DNA of 64,000 nucleotides from JBBSHJ01 sp038253135 (GTDB taxonomy: Bacteria; Actinomycetota; Actinomycetes; Mycobacteriales; QHCD01): positions 1-64,000 of the forward strand of contig JBBSHJ010000003.1 in NCBI GenBank assembly GCA_038253135.1. Direction: 5' to 3'. Position 1 is the first letter of the stretch, and every line of letters begins with the position of its first letter. Shown one piece after another: positions 1 to 9,212 of the stretch. Made by a program: the position numbers and the translations under genes. The notes under the pieces were generated by a model. It saw nothing but the letters and a program-made list of their open reading frames with translations. It was not told where the DNA came from and ran no database searches.

Positions 1-1124
1 CAGGCCAACGAGGCCCCCTGGGTGCGCTTCGCCAAGGGCGACCGCAAGCTGGATGTGATGCGTCCGCACCTGGACCGGCTGATCCGGCAGGGGCGGTGTG
101 GGGTGGCCGCGATCGGGGTGGCGCAGGAGTTTCAGCGGGTGTTCACCGGCACCACCCACCGGGCCGCCGGTGGTGGGGCTCCGCATTTCTCCTACGCGAA
201 GGCCGATCGGCGGGTGACCGCGTACTACTTTTATGTGGTCGATGAGGTGTTCGGGCGGCGGTTATCAAGATCTGCGCGTACTTTCCGTATCCGGTCAAGA
301 TCTGGTGCTACGGGCATGAGTACGCCAAGCGGGCACCGCCGCGGCGGCCGGTATCGGGTTCGTCGAGTTGGCCAACGGGTTCGCCGCCACCGACGATCCG
401 GACGGCCTGCAGCGCATCTGCCAGTCCCTCGGCCCGGCGGCGATCCGGGCCTTCGCGGACCGCTGGTTCTCTCGGTTGCCGCTGCCGTTGACCGACGCCG
501 ATCGGGCCGCCGGCTACTGGTGGGACGTTTCGATGCGTCAGGTCGAGGTGTCCCGCACGATCGTGTTCGACGCGCCGCGGGCCACCCGGGCGTTCTTCGA
601 GGCGTTGCTGGTCGACAGCCTCGATATCGGCCGACCGGAGGAGATGCAGATCGTCTTCGGCCGCCAGGCCCGGACAGCTCCCGATGCGGGCTACCGGACC
701 CGGCTGCTGCGCTCCGGCGATCAGGTCAGCCTCAATGCCTACTTCCGGCACTCCCGGGTCAAGAGCTATCTCAAAGAAGGCCGGGCGTTCCGGATCGAAA
801 CCGTGATCAACGACCCCGGTGACCTCGGGGTCGCCCGCCGGATCGAGCACCTCGACGAATTGTTCACCAAAGCCCGTGACGTCAACCGGCGAATGGTCGA
901 TGCTTTCCGTGTCGGCCAGGGTTGTGTCCTTGCGAGCCCAGCCTTTGAGCGCGTCGCGCGACCGTCCGTTAAGGACGGTCGGAGGGCCCCAGCCCTGCGG
1001 TTCGGCGACCCTCGGGTCATGGCCCTGGCCGGCGCGTTGTGCGCCTGCGTGCACGCCGTCGGCGGGTTCACCAACCGCAGCCTCCGCGCCCGGGTGGCCG
1101 CCCTGCTCGGCACCACCAGATCGC
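1..1124 (+). pseudogene. Degraded actinobacterial hypothetical protein, paralogue copy A (5' end outside window)
   Basis: The reading frame is open from the first base but the protein can only be followed by switching frame: frame 1 to about 262, frame 3 from about 261 to 338, frame 2 from about 341 to 1120. Put together it reads as one protein of about 370 residues with motifs such as FIKICAYFPYPVKIW-like and RAAGYWWDVSMRQVEVSRT. It stops abruptly after a winged-helix-like beginning (GFTNRSLRARVAALLG). I recall this as a widespread actinobacterial hypothetical family, often multicopy, with no function I can name. Its neighbour copy B is homologous, so the two look like paralogues joined by deletion. 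There are no transposase motifs or terminal repeats. Confidence 0.6.
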
Positions 1125-2171
1125 CTGGCTCAGGTCGCAGACACCTTGTCCCAGCCCGAGACGGTAGGGCGCCTGGGCCAGGTCATCGACCGGTGGATCT
1201 ACACCGCATGCCTGTGCTTCGGGCTCGACCTCGACGAACAACGCCGGTCCGGGTTCGGCTACGGCTACTCGATCTACCAGGTCGAGTACAGCCGCAACCT
1301 GATCTTCGAGTCCGGCCGGGTGATGGAGCGCGCGTTTGACACCGTCGTGGACCGGACCCGGGCCCGGATCGACGTGCCGAAGCTGCGGACGTTGTTCGGC
1401 GTGGGTCAGCGTCCCCGCTGGCGCGGAGCGGATCTGTCGCCTCGACAGGCAGTCGTGATCGAGAGACCCAGGTGGAACCTCACCTTGTTCAAGGTCCACT
1501 TCGGGCTGTTGACGTTGAAGGGCTACACCAAGGGCGAACACGTGCTGCGTTTCGAAGCGATCGTGCACAACACCCGCGCCCTGCACACCGGCCGGGTGCT
1601 GGAGAAGTTTCCGGACATCGTCGCCCGGCTGGCCGGCATGGTGGACCGGTTCACCAGCATGCTCGACTGCGTCGACGTCGGCTTCCTCCCGGACGGCGTG
1701 CTCGACCAACTGCCGGTTGCCTCGCAGATCGGCGCGACCCGGGTCGGCGGCATCGACCTGAACCGTTCCCGCATGCGCAACGCCCTCGACGCGGTCCTCG
1801 CCTTGGCCGTCGCACCGGACGGGTTCACCGTCGCCGACCTCGCCACCAAGGTGCATGCGTTGACCGGCCAGACCAAGAACTCCTACACCGTCCGGCAGGC
1901 CGCCTACGACCTGCGCAAGCTGCGCGGCAAGCACCTCCTCGTCAAACCCGAGCGGACCCGCCGCTACCACCTGCCCGGCGAGGCGGCACGGACCATCGCT
2001 GCCCTGCTCACCCTCCGCGACCACATCATCGCACCGATCCTCGCCGGCGTCCGCCGACCCAGGCCAGGACGACCACCGAAGACCCACACCCGCATCGACC
2101 GCGACTACGACACCCTCCGCGACGGGATGCGCACCCTATTCACCGACCTCGCCATCGACGCGGCAGCCTGA
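1125..2171 (+). pseudogene. Degraded actinobacterial hypothetical protein, paralogue copy B (N-terminus missing)
   Basis: Frame 3 is open to the TGA at 2169-2171 and codes about 345 residues with no start codon or ribosome site of its own; it begins at the point where copy A breaks off. Segments line up with copy A: IYQVEYSRNLIFESGRVMERAF matches the MRQVEVSRTIVFDAPRATRAFF stretch, LKGYTKGEHVLRFEAIVHNT matches VKSYLKEGRAFRIETVINDP, and both have a GFT...LATKVHALTGQT-like helix-turn-helix region. Copy B keeps the following helix (YDLRKLRGKHLL), which copy A has lost. Function unknown. It is most likely the surviving 3' part of a second gene fused to copy A by deletion. Confidence 0.6.
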
Positions 2172-2376
2172 CAACAACTTTGTCGATCCTGCTCCGCAAG
2201 CACCTAGCGTGAACTGCGGGGCGACGGCGCAGAGCCGACCAGAACCCCTGTCGGTATACGTGCAGTCGGCCGATCGGGATTCGCTCGCCGCCGCGGCCGG
2301 GTCTTCGTGGGACGGCGACCGGGAAGCTTGCCACCGCCGGACCGAAGTGCCTCGCAGGCGGAGCCAGAACAGGTGA

Positions 2377-2613
2377 CACTCACGCGCACGTCGTTGCGGG
2401 GGCGGCGAAGTACTGGTCGTCATCGCGGGCCACGCGAGCAGCAGCGTGCACCCGGCTTGGGCCGTAGACCGCACCTCGGTCGACGTCCCGGCCTACCTGC
2501 GGCCGGCTGCCGTCGGTCGGGGAATCGGCTCGCGGTTGTACGACGTCCTGCTGGCGATCATCGACGCTGCGGACGTGCACCGCGCCAAACGCCGGGGTCG
2601 CGCTACCCAATGA
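2377..2613 (+). pseudogene. GNAT acetyltransferase remnant (acetyl-CoA binding motif A)
   Basis: An open stretch between in-frame stops codes 78 residues without a start codon. It contains the GNAT acetyl-CoA loop VDVPAYLRPAAVGRGIGSRL followed by the usual helix (YDVLLAIIDAADVHRA), then leaves the family and stops where the N-x-x-S/A and GF motifs should follow. It resembles the phosphinothricin-acetyltransferase-like branch. I see a fragment only; it should not be functional. The flanking bases 2172-2376 and 2614-2770 hold nothing I recognise. Confidence 0.45.
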
Positions 2614-2770
2614 CGCGTCCGTGGCTCTGCACCGGCGCTGCTCCGGGTCCCGGCAACGATGCAACTCGACAAAGGTCGGGTAGACGCATCAATGCGCCGC
2701 CCGCAGCGGCTTTAGTGCGGCCAGTCCAATGTGGCCGATCGTCGAGAACAAGACCGATGCGGGAGACAGG

Positions 2771-3309
2771 GTGAGATCCATACGATGGCTTGCCGCGCTG
2801 GTGCTGCTGGTGACGGCCGGTTGTGCCCGCGCGGATGGACGTACTGTGCATGGACAGACCGGTCGGTCTCGTCCGACGATCGTGCCGGCTCCGGTCACCG
2901 CGGCAGAGCGCGAGGCCGTGATTTGCGCCGTTGTGATCAAGGAGGTTGTGAGAAACGCGGGACGAGTGGCAACCCGCGAAATTTCTCCCCGATGGTTTCG
3001 ACCGCCGCGGCAGCGCGAGTGATCAAACCGATTCGCACGACGCCCATCACCGAGCGCATGCAACAGCTCCTGATCGCGAAGCTTGATGGATTCGCTGCCG
3101 CCCTATTTGCCAGCGACACGGGCATGGGGTCGGCAGGTCCTGCGGTCATCGATGTTGTTCTCGGCCCGGTTCCCGCCGGGCAACGCATCACCGTAGACGT
3201 TGCGGTGTACACCGGCAGGCAGGGGATGATGCGAGCCAGCTATGACCTGGCGGCCAACAAAACCGGCTGGTTCATCGTCGACACGGAGGTCGTCGGCGGC
3301 AGCCCGTGA
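2771..3309 (+). pseudogene. Frameshifted secreted lipoprotein
   Basis: GTG at 2771 follows a purine-rich site (GGGAGACAGG) and opens a lipoprotein signal: positively charged start, hydrophobic core LAALVLLVTAGC with the lipobox cysteine. The frame runs to a TGA at about 3020, but family-like sequence continues in the next frame to the TGA at 3307 (…GQRITVDVAVYTG…GWFIVDTEVVGG), so one indel lies at roughly 2970-3015. The mature part looks like the small actinobacterial lipoproteins of unknown function with an NTF2-like C-terminal sheet. Sequencing error cannot be excluded from one window. Confidence 0.55.
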
Positions 3310-3352
3310 GGCGGCCGCCGCGGTGGCTCGAGAGCACGATCGCCCGCCGGGA

Positions 3353-6325
3353 TCACCGCCCTATCAGCAGGTGCCGACCGGAGCCGATCTCGACCGACAC
3401 CGCGCCGTCGATCCGCCGCTCGCCCGGCAGCCGCACCGTTGCTCGCGCACCGACCGGCACGAGCGCCTCGACCACGACCTCGCCACCGGCCCGGCGCCAG
3501 CCGGCCTCGATCGGGCCGAGCACCGAGTCGTACGTCGTGCGCGCGTGCGTGACGCGGTCGTCGTCGACCGCGACCGGGGCGATCTCGAACCGGCGGAATC
3601 CCGGCTCGACCGGGCGCAGGCCGACCAGTCCCTCGCGCAGCCACTGGCACGACGTACCGAGGAAATAGTGGTCCAGCGATCGGGCGTCGTCGTCCCAGGC
3701 TTCCCACAACGTGTTTCCGCCAAAGGATTTCCAGTAGCCCCAGCTCGGGTGCGTCGTCTGCAGCGCGACCGTCAGGGCGAGGTCGGCGTGCCCGTCGGCG
3801 CAGAGGGTCGGCAGCAGGTATTTGGTGCCGATGGCGCCGGTGTCGAGGTGCCCGCCGTGGGCGCCGGTGATATCGGCGACCAGGTTGGCCAGCACGGCCG
3901 CGCGCCGGTCATGAGGGACGATCTCGAAGGCGAGCGGCAGCACGTTGTTGGTCTGCCGGTATCCCGCGTCCTTGTCGCTGTGGTAGACGCCGTCGGCCAG
4001 GAATGCGGTATTGAACGCGTCGGCGACGGTGCCCGCCAGGGCCGTGTACGCCGTCGCGTCGCCGGCCGCGCCGATGGCGTCCGCGATCTGCGCCATCGTC
4101 GTCATCGTGTGCTGGACGAAGGCCGTGCCGGCCAGCTTCGGCCCCTCGGGAGCCAGGGTGTAGCCGGGTGCGAGCCAGTCGCCGTGGCTGAAGTCGGGCC
4201 ACAGCCAGCCGGCCTTCTCGCACCTCTCCCGCAGGCATTCGGCGTACCGGCGCAGCGGGCCGTAGTGCTCGGCCAGCGCGTCGGAATCGCCGTAGAACTG
4301 GTAAAGGTTCCACGCGATCAATGGATAGGCACCGCTCCAGCACGGATCGGTGAAGGTGCCCCAGCCACCGGTCGGAACGATCACGGGAATGCCAGCGTCG
4401 GGCTGCTGCGCGTCACGGAAATCCGCCAGCCACTTGCGGAAGAACGTCTGCAGGTCGTACTGGTAGATAGCCGACTCGGCGATCAGGTGTGCGTCGGCGG
4501 TCCATCCGTTCTTCTCGTAGTACGGCGTGTCGGTGGGTATTCCGTGCAAATTGTTGACGACCGTCCGGGCCGTCGCGTCATCGATCCAATTGAACAGGTC
4601 GGACGAACTGTCGAACGCGCCCACGGTGGTGACCGCGCTGTGGACCGGCTCCGCGAGCACCTCCTCGGCCGTCAGCTCGGAATCCGCGCTGATCTCGATA
4701 TAGCGGAAACCCTTGTAGGAGAAGGCCGGTCGCCAGGCCTCGATGCCCTTGCCCGCGAGCGTGTAGAAATCGGTCTGTATGGCGCCCTCGACGTGCCAGT
4801 TGTCGTGATTGACATGACCGTCGTCGTCCAGCTTCTCGCCATAGTGCACGGTCACCCGGGCGCCCGCCGGTCCGGCGACGGTGAGCCTGGCCCAGCCCGC
4901 GGTGACGCCACCGAAATCGTAGCGCCGGGCCCCGTCGAGCAGGGTCTCCACCGCGACGGGCGCGATTTCACCGGCGATCTTGATGTGCGGCAATTCCTGG
5001 CCGTGCAGTGGGCCGGCCGGTCCGTCGACGACCCGTGCCTGCGTCCAGTCCCGGGCGTCGTACCCGGTGTCGGTCCACCCGTCGACATCGACACGGGCGT
5101 CGAAATCGTCGCCGCCGTAGATCATGTCCCGCCGGGTCGCGCTCTCCCGCACGAGCCACGACTCGTCGCTGACCACGATCAGCCGGGAGCCGTCGGAACA
5201 GCTGATTTCCAGTTGGCTGATCGCGGCCGGCTCGGCATTCCAGGGCGCGGCGTTCCACGTCCAGACATTGGGTTGTTTCATGCCGTAGAGACCGCGGCCG
5301 AGCGCGATCCCGATCGCGTTGCCGCCGACCCGCAGAAGCGGGGTGACGTCGTGGGTGTTGTAGAGCACCCGCTGGTCGTACGCCGTGAAGGCGGGATCGA
5401 GCACGGCGTCGCCGACCCGCACACCGTTGAGATGGACCTCGTGATATCCGAGCCCGGTGACGTAGAGCCGGGCCGACCGGACCTCGGCGGGGATCGTGAA
5501 TTCCTTGCGCAGCAGGGGAGAGGGCGCTGCCGGCGCCTCGACCGTGATCGTGCGGGCACCCTCGGCCGGGACGCCGTCGGCGTACGCCGTGCCCCCGGGC
5601 ACCGAGCCGGCCAGGTCTCCCCACCAGCCCATCTCGCCGTTGGGCTCGGACAGCTCGAGGTAGTAGTCCCCGCCCGGCAGTGGCGACTCGGGCACCAACC
5701 AGACCGTGAGTCCATTGCCGATATGATCGACCGGCTTGCGCGCCACCTCATCGCCGCCGGGCCCACCGCGGAGCAACCGCGCGACTGCCGACGTCTGTGG
5801 CTGGTCCGGTGTCCATGGGACCAGGCTGACCGACGCCACCGGGAAATCGGCGTGAAATGACTGCCCGAGGGTATGTCCCGGCGTCAGGACGGTCTCCTTC
5901 CCGCGCTCGGTAAAGCGGATGGCGGTCTCGGCGCCGAGATCCCGCGTGATCCAGCGGGCGGTCCAGTCGGCTGGGTCGATGAGGCCGGTCTCGAACCACG
6001 CCGGCTCGCTCCACGGGCCGACGGCACCCGTCTCGTCGGTCAGCCGCACGGCCCAGCAGCGACGCGCCCGCGCGGTCAGGGGCGAGCCGCCGTAGCTGAC
6101 CGAGGTGTCCCCGGAGAGGGCGTCACCGGTGTCCCAGTCGGCGCCACCGCCGGTCAGCGTCGCCGGGTCGCGGCCGACGACGACGCGGTACGCCGTCTGG
6201 GCGGCTCCGGCGCGGTCGCACTCCGCGATCCACCGCAGCCGGGGCCGCACCGCGTCGATGCCCAGTGGCCGGGCGGCGTACGCCGTCATCAGCCGGCCAG
6301 GGCGCAGGGTCTCCGGATCTCTCAT
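3353..6325 (-). CDS. GH78 alpha-L-rhamnosidase
   Basis: A 990-residue glycoside hydrolase expected to release terminal L-rhamnose from plant glycosides or polysaccharides. The N-terminus (ARPLGIDAVRPRLRW, residues 18-32) is typical of bacterial rhamnosidases. The (alpha/alpha)6 catalytic domain shows the acidic cluster DTPYYEKNGWTAD near residues 598-610, matching the family D-x4-E-x3-WTxD pattern, and the distal motif LWEAWDDDARSLDHYFLG near 873-890 that carries the catalytic base Glu. No signal peptide is visible, so it is probably cytoplasmic and acts on imported oligosaccharides, although no transporter adjoins it. ATG at 6325 is chosen because homology starts just after it; no good ribosome site is seen. 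It sits alone between decayed genes. Confidence 0.9.
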   Translation of the reverse strand: MRDPETLRPGRLMTAYAARPLGIDAVRPRLRWIAECDRAGAAQTAYRVVVGRDPATLTGGGADWDTGDALSGDTSVSYGGSPLTARARRCWAVRLTDETGAVGPWSEPAWFETGLIDPADWTARWITRDLGAETAIRFTERGKETVLTPGHTLGQSFHADFPVASVSLVPWTPDQPQTSAVARLLRGGPGGDEVARKPVDHIGNGLTVWLVPESPLPGGDYYLELSEPNGEMGWWGDLAGSVPGGTAYADGVPAEGARTITVEAPAAPSPLLRKEFTIPAEVRSARLYVTGLGYHEVHLNGVRVGDAVLDPAFTAYDQRVLYNTHDVTPLLRVGGNAIGIALGRGLYGMKQPNVWTWNAAPWNAEPAAISQLEISCSDGSRLIVVSDESWLVRESATRRDMIYGGDDFDARVDVDGWTDTGYDARDWTQARVVDGPAGPLHGQELPHIKIAGEIAPVAVETLLDGARRYDFGGVTAGWARLTVAGPAGARVTVHYGEKLDDDGHVNHDNWHVEGAIQTDFYTLAGKGIEAWRPAFSYKGFRYIEISADSELTAEEVLAEPVHSAVTTVGAFDSSSDLFNWIDDATARTVVNNLHGIPTDTPYYEKNGWTADAHLIAESAIYQYDLQTFFRKWLADFRDAQQPDAGIPVIVPTGGWGTFTDPCWSGAYPLIAWNLYQFYGDSDALAEHYGPLRRYAECLRERCEKAGWLWPDFSHGDWLAPGYTLAPEGPKLAGTAFVQHTMTTMAQIADAIGAAGDATAYTALAGTVADAFNTAFLADGVYHSDKDAGYRQTNNVLPLAFEIVPHDRRAAVLANLVADITGAHGGHLDTGAIGTKYLLPTLCADGHADLALTVALQTTHPSWGYWKSFGGNTLWEAWDDDARSLDHYFLGTSCQWLREGLVGLRPVEPGFRRFEIAPVAVDDDRVTHARTTYDSVLGPIEAGWRRAGGEVVVEALVPVGARATVRLPGERRIDGAVSVEIGSGRHLLIGR

Positions 6326-6414
6326 GCCGGCCAGCGTCGTGCAGCGGGCCGGGCCCGGCAACCGGCCGGCATCGCGCGGACCGCAAGCGGCCAGCGAGAG
6401 TCCGGTCGCCGTAG

Positions 6415-6651
6415 CTGCCGGCCATCGTCGGCACGGCGCGGGAATGGCGCGGCCGCGGCGTCGCGTCGGCGCTGATCGCCGCATCGTTGCAAGCCGCCCG
6501 AGACAACGGCATCGGCATCGTCAGCCTCGGCGTCGATCGGGAAAATCCGACTGGCGCCGTCGGCGTCTACGAGCGGATGGGATTCCGGCCGGTCGAGCAG
6601 TCCAGCGTCTATGCGCTCACGCTGGCATGGTCAGCACGATCTTGCCGATGA
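6415..6651 (+). pseudogene. GNAT acetyltransferase C-terminal remnant
   Basis: The frame opens after a TAG at 6412 and codes 78 residues ending at TGA 6649-6651. It has motif A (REWRGRGVASALIAASLQAA) and the downstream GNAT signature (GVDRENPTGAVGVYERMGF), that is, the C-terminal half of an acetyltransferase, with no start codon and no N-terminal half. The rhamnosidase's N-terminal end occupies the place where the missing half would be. The 3' end overlaps the convergent quinone oxidoreductase by 35 bp. It carries its own motif A, so it is not the other half of the remnant at 2377-2613. Confidence 0.6.
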
Positions 6652-7591
6652 CGGCGCCGGACTCGAGCAACCGGTGCGCCTCCGCGACCCGTTCGATCGG
6701 GATTCGCCGGTCGACGACGACCTGGAGCTGACCGTCGGCGAAGGCCGGCCACACGTTGTCGTGCACGGCGCTGAGGATCTCCGCCTTCGCCTCGATCGAC
6801 CGCGTCCGCAAGCCGGCGGCGTGCACCGTGCCGCGCTTGGCCATCAGCGCGCCGAGATCCAGCTCGCCCTTGCGGCCGGCCTGCATACCGAGGACCACGA
6901 GTCGACCGTCGAGCGCCAATGAGCGCACATTCCGGTCGAGGTAGGCCGCCCCGACGATGTCCAGGACGACGTCGGCGCCGCGGCCGCCGGTCTCGGCCTG
7001 GACGCGCCCGGCGAAATCCTCTGTCTTGTAATTGATCGCGACATCCGCGCCGAGGTCCCGGCAGCGTCGGAGCTTCGTCTCGCTGCCCGCGGTCGTGATC
7101 ACCCGGGCGCCGTGACGGGCGGCCAGCTGGATGGCCGTCGTACCGATGCCGCTCGCGCCGCCGTGGACCAGCACGGTCTCGCCCGGGTGCAGGCGAGCCC
7201 ACATGAAGACCGTCGACCACACGGTCGCGGTCGTCTCGGGCACCGCGGCGGCATCCAGCTTCGGCACCCCCACGGGGATCGGCAGCACCTGGCCGGCCGG
7301 AACCGCCACCTGCTCGGCGTACCCGCCACCCGCGAGCAGCGCGCACACCTCGACGCCGACACCCAACCCGGCAACGCCGTCGCCCAGCGCCGAGATCCGC
7401 CCGCTGACCTCGAGGCCGAGGTAGGGCGACGCACCGGTCGGAGGTGGGTAACTGCCCTGGGCCTGCAGCAGGTCGGCCCGGTTGACGCCCGCCGCCTTGA
7501 CGTCGATCAGGACCTCACCGGGCTGCGGTTGCGGGTCGGGAACGTCGGACCAGGTCATCGCGCCGTCGTCATCGACGGTGATCGCATGCAT
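6617..7591 (-). CDS. NAD(P)H:quinone oxidoreductase, zinc-free MDR family
   Basis: A 324-residue medium-chain dehydrogenase/reductase of the quinone oxidoreductase (PIG3-like) branch: N-terminal GroES-like fold (AAGVNRADLLQAQGSYPPP, residues 33-51), Rossmann glycine motif HGGASGIG at 143-150, and no catalytic or structural zinc cysteines. It is expected to reduce quinones or enones with NADPH in the cytoplasm. A TAGGGT box at 7598-7603 ends 6 nt before the ATG, which suggests a leaderless transcript. It is not in an obvious operon with the upstream acyltransferase gene (52-nt gap). Confidence 0.88.
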   Translation of the reverse strand: MHAITVDDDGAMTWSDVPDPQPQPGEVLIDVKAAGVNRADLLQAQGSYPPPTGASPYLGLEVSGRISALGDGVAGLGVGVEVCALLAGGGYAEQVAVPAGQVLPIPVGVPKLDAAAVPETTATVWSTVFMWARLHPGETVLVHGGASGIGTTAIQLAARHGARVITTAGSETKLRRCRDLGADVAINYKTEDFAGRVQAETGGRGADVVLDIVGAAYLDRNVRSLALDGRLVVLGMQAGRKGELDLGALMAKRGTVHAAGLRTRSIEAKAEILSAVHDNVWPAFADGQLQVVVDRRIPIERVAEAHRLLESGAVIGKIVLTMPA

Positions 7592-7643
7592 GGCCCGACC
7601 CTAACCGGGCCGCCGACTCTTCCGAGCCGGCGTGGTCATCGCA

Positions 7644-8672
7644 TCACTCCGGCAGCGCGAACCAGCCGGTCCGCGCTCGCCAGTGCTTGCCCGCCCGCAA
7701 GTGATCCACGACGGCGCGCTGCAGCGTCGTGTGCCGAGGCAACGATGCGAGGTCGGGATCGACCTGTCGGAAGACGAATTCGATGATCCCGCGGTCACCG
7801 TCGTGCTCCTCCGGGAGCAGGGCGAAGCGGCGCTGGAACGCCACGATGTTGGACGTCTCGGACACGTAGTCGGCCAGCTGCGGGTCTAGCAGCCATGAAT
7901 TACAGATCGCGACCTTCGGCTTGCCGGGGGCGAAGAATTCCGGGAAATGACTCTCGATGAAGGGCGCGGCTCGCGCGATCGACGCATCGCAGAGTGCGGG
8001 CGTGAACGGGCCACCGGGCTCGGGAATGTGTACGCCGAGCACCGGATCGCCCTCGTCGACCGGAATACCGCCCGGGTGACCGGACTGGCCGAAATACTCC
8101 ATGTCGAACTGCAGCCGGCCGAGCGCGTAGATCGCTCCCCGGAAGCAGAGCGTGAACCAGAACTGCGTATTCAGCCCGCCCCGACCGTAGGTGCGGCGAT
8201 GGATCGAGATCTTGTCGCCGAGATCGGCCAAGGTCGCCCACGTGATGTCCTCGGGTACGCCGCGCAGGCGGTGAAAGCGGCGTACCGCCGGAATCGTCGC
8301 GACGAAAACGTGCACGTAGAAGAAACGGCCGGCCGCTCCGAGCCGATCGGGCAGCGACGGCAGGTCGGGCCGGTATCCCGTGCCGCCCATGTCCGCGATG
8401 AGGCTGTGGTGGCAGCGCTCGAGCAGCCACCACAGCTCGGGGCTGGTCGCCGGATCGGGTCGGAGCCGCACGATCTCGTCCGCATCCAGCGGTGGAGTGC
8501 CGATCCGGATCAAGAGAGCGCGCAGCGCATCGCCGTGCGGCAGCGGCGTTGGCCCGGCCGGAGGTCCCAGCGCCTCGAGCCGGTCGAGCCAGGGCAGGTG
8601 GTCCCCGTGCAGACCCAGCCGCTCGGCGACGACAGCCGCCGTCATCTCCCGGCCGGTCGCCTGCTCCGTCAT
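7644..8672 (-). CDS. Acyltransferase with NAT_N and GNAT-like C-terminal domains
   Basis: A 342-residue protein that I recognise as the actinobacterial 'acyltransferase domain-containing protein' type: an N-terminal helical NAT_N domain (about residues 1-140) and a GNAT-like C-terminal domain (about 150-330) with the conserved GHPGGIPVDEGDPVLGVHIPE stretch and VAICNSWLLDPQL. The substrate is unknown. A strong ribosome site (AGGAGGG) precedes the ATG by about 5 nt, fixing the start. The gene appears to be transcribed on its own. Confidence 0.75.
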   Translation of the reverse strand: MTEQATGREMTAAVVAERLGLHGDHLPWLDRLEALGPPAGPTPLPHGDALRALLIRIGTPPLDADEIVRLRPDPATSPELWWLLERCHHSLIADMGGTGYRPDLPSLPDRLGAAGRFFYVHVFVATIPAVRRFHRLRGVPEDITWATLADLGDKISIHRRTYGRGGLNTQFWFTLCFRGAIYALGRLQFDMEYFGQSGHPGGIPVDEGDPVLGVHIPEPGGPFTPALCDASIARAAPFIESHFPEFFAPGKPKVAICNSWLLDPQLADYVSETSNIVAFQRRFALLPEEHDGDRGIIEFVFRQVDPDLASLPRHTTLQRAVVDHLRAGKHWRARTGWFALPE

Positions 8673-8738
8673 GTGCCCTCCTGATCGCGTTCCGTCGCGG
8701 TAACGCTACGGGAGCAGCGGGACGGTCCGGGCGCCGGA

Positions 8739-9212
8739 TCAGTGCCGGTGGGTGCGTTCGTAGGTCGTGATGACGCCGACCTTCCGCGCCGAGGGTGAGG
8801 AGTCGTCGAAGCGCAGCCCGAGCCACTCCCTCACCAGCGTCTTCGCCAGCTCCGGACCGATGACGCGGGCGCCGAGAGCGAGCACCTGGCAGTCGTTCGA
8901 GAGGACCGAGCGCTGCACGGAGTAGGCATCGTGCGCCACCGTGGCCCGGATGCCCTCGACCTTGTTGGCGGAGATGGCCATCCCGATCCCGGTCCCGCAG
9001 ACCAGCAGCGCCCGGTCCGCCGCGCCCGCGGCGATCGTCTCGGCCGCGGCCAGCCCGACGTCGGAGTAGGGCCGCTCGTCGTCGGCACCGTGCACGCCGA
9101 GGTCCTGTACGCCGGCGACCCGCTCGTCCGCGCCGAGCAGGTCGGCCAGCAGGTCCTTCAGGGCCACCCCGGCCCCGTCCGCTCCGACGACGATCCGCAT
9201 CTGTGCACTCAT
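8739..9212 (-). CDS. RpiB-family sugar-phosphate isomerase (candidate D-erythrulose-4-phosphate isomerase)
   Basis: A 157-residue RpiB/LacAB isomerase. The catalytic Cys72 lies in the family motif LLVCGTGIGMAI, followed by HD (94-95) and the SNDCQVLALGARVIG loop (106-120). The family interconverts aldose and ketose phosphates; the D-erythrulose-4-phosphate isomerase DerI of Mycobacterium smegmatis tetritol metabolism belongs to it. It is last in the operon, and its ATG overlaps the kinase stop by 4 nt (ATGA), so translation is probably coupled. From context I infer conversion of erythrulose 4-phosphate to erythrose 4-phosphate. Ribose-5-phosphate or another pentose phosphate is the main alternative. 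Confidence 0.85.
   Translation of the reverse strand: MSAQMRIVVGADGAGVALKDLLADLLGADERVAGVQDLGVHGADDERPYSDVGLAAAETIAAGAADRALLVCGTGIGMAISANKVEGIRATVAHDAYSVQRSVLSNDCQVLALGARVIGPELAKTLVREWLGLRFDDSSPSARKVGVITTYERTHRH

Noticed and set aside
1..2171. Considered an insertion sequence remnant
   Set aside because: No transposase catalytic motifs, terminal inverted repeats or target duplications could be found; the best explanation is fused paralogues of a hypothetical family.
3242..5860. 872-codon open frame on the plus strand across the rhamnosidase gene
   Set aside because: It is antisense to a gene with clear GH78 motifs; its composition (Arg, Gly, Val, Asp-rich) and lack of motifs or ribosome site are typical of antisense frames in GC-rich DNA.
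2377..6651. The two acetyltransferase remnants as halves of one gene split by an insertion
   Set aside because: Both remnants contain their own acetyl-CoA motif A, so they come from different genes.
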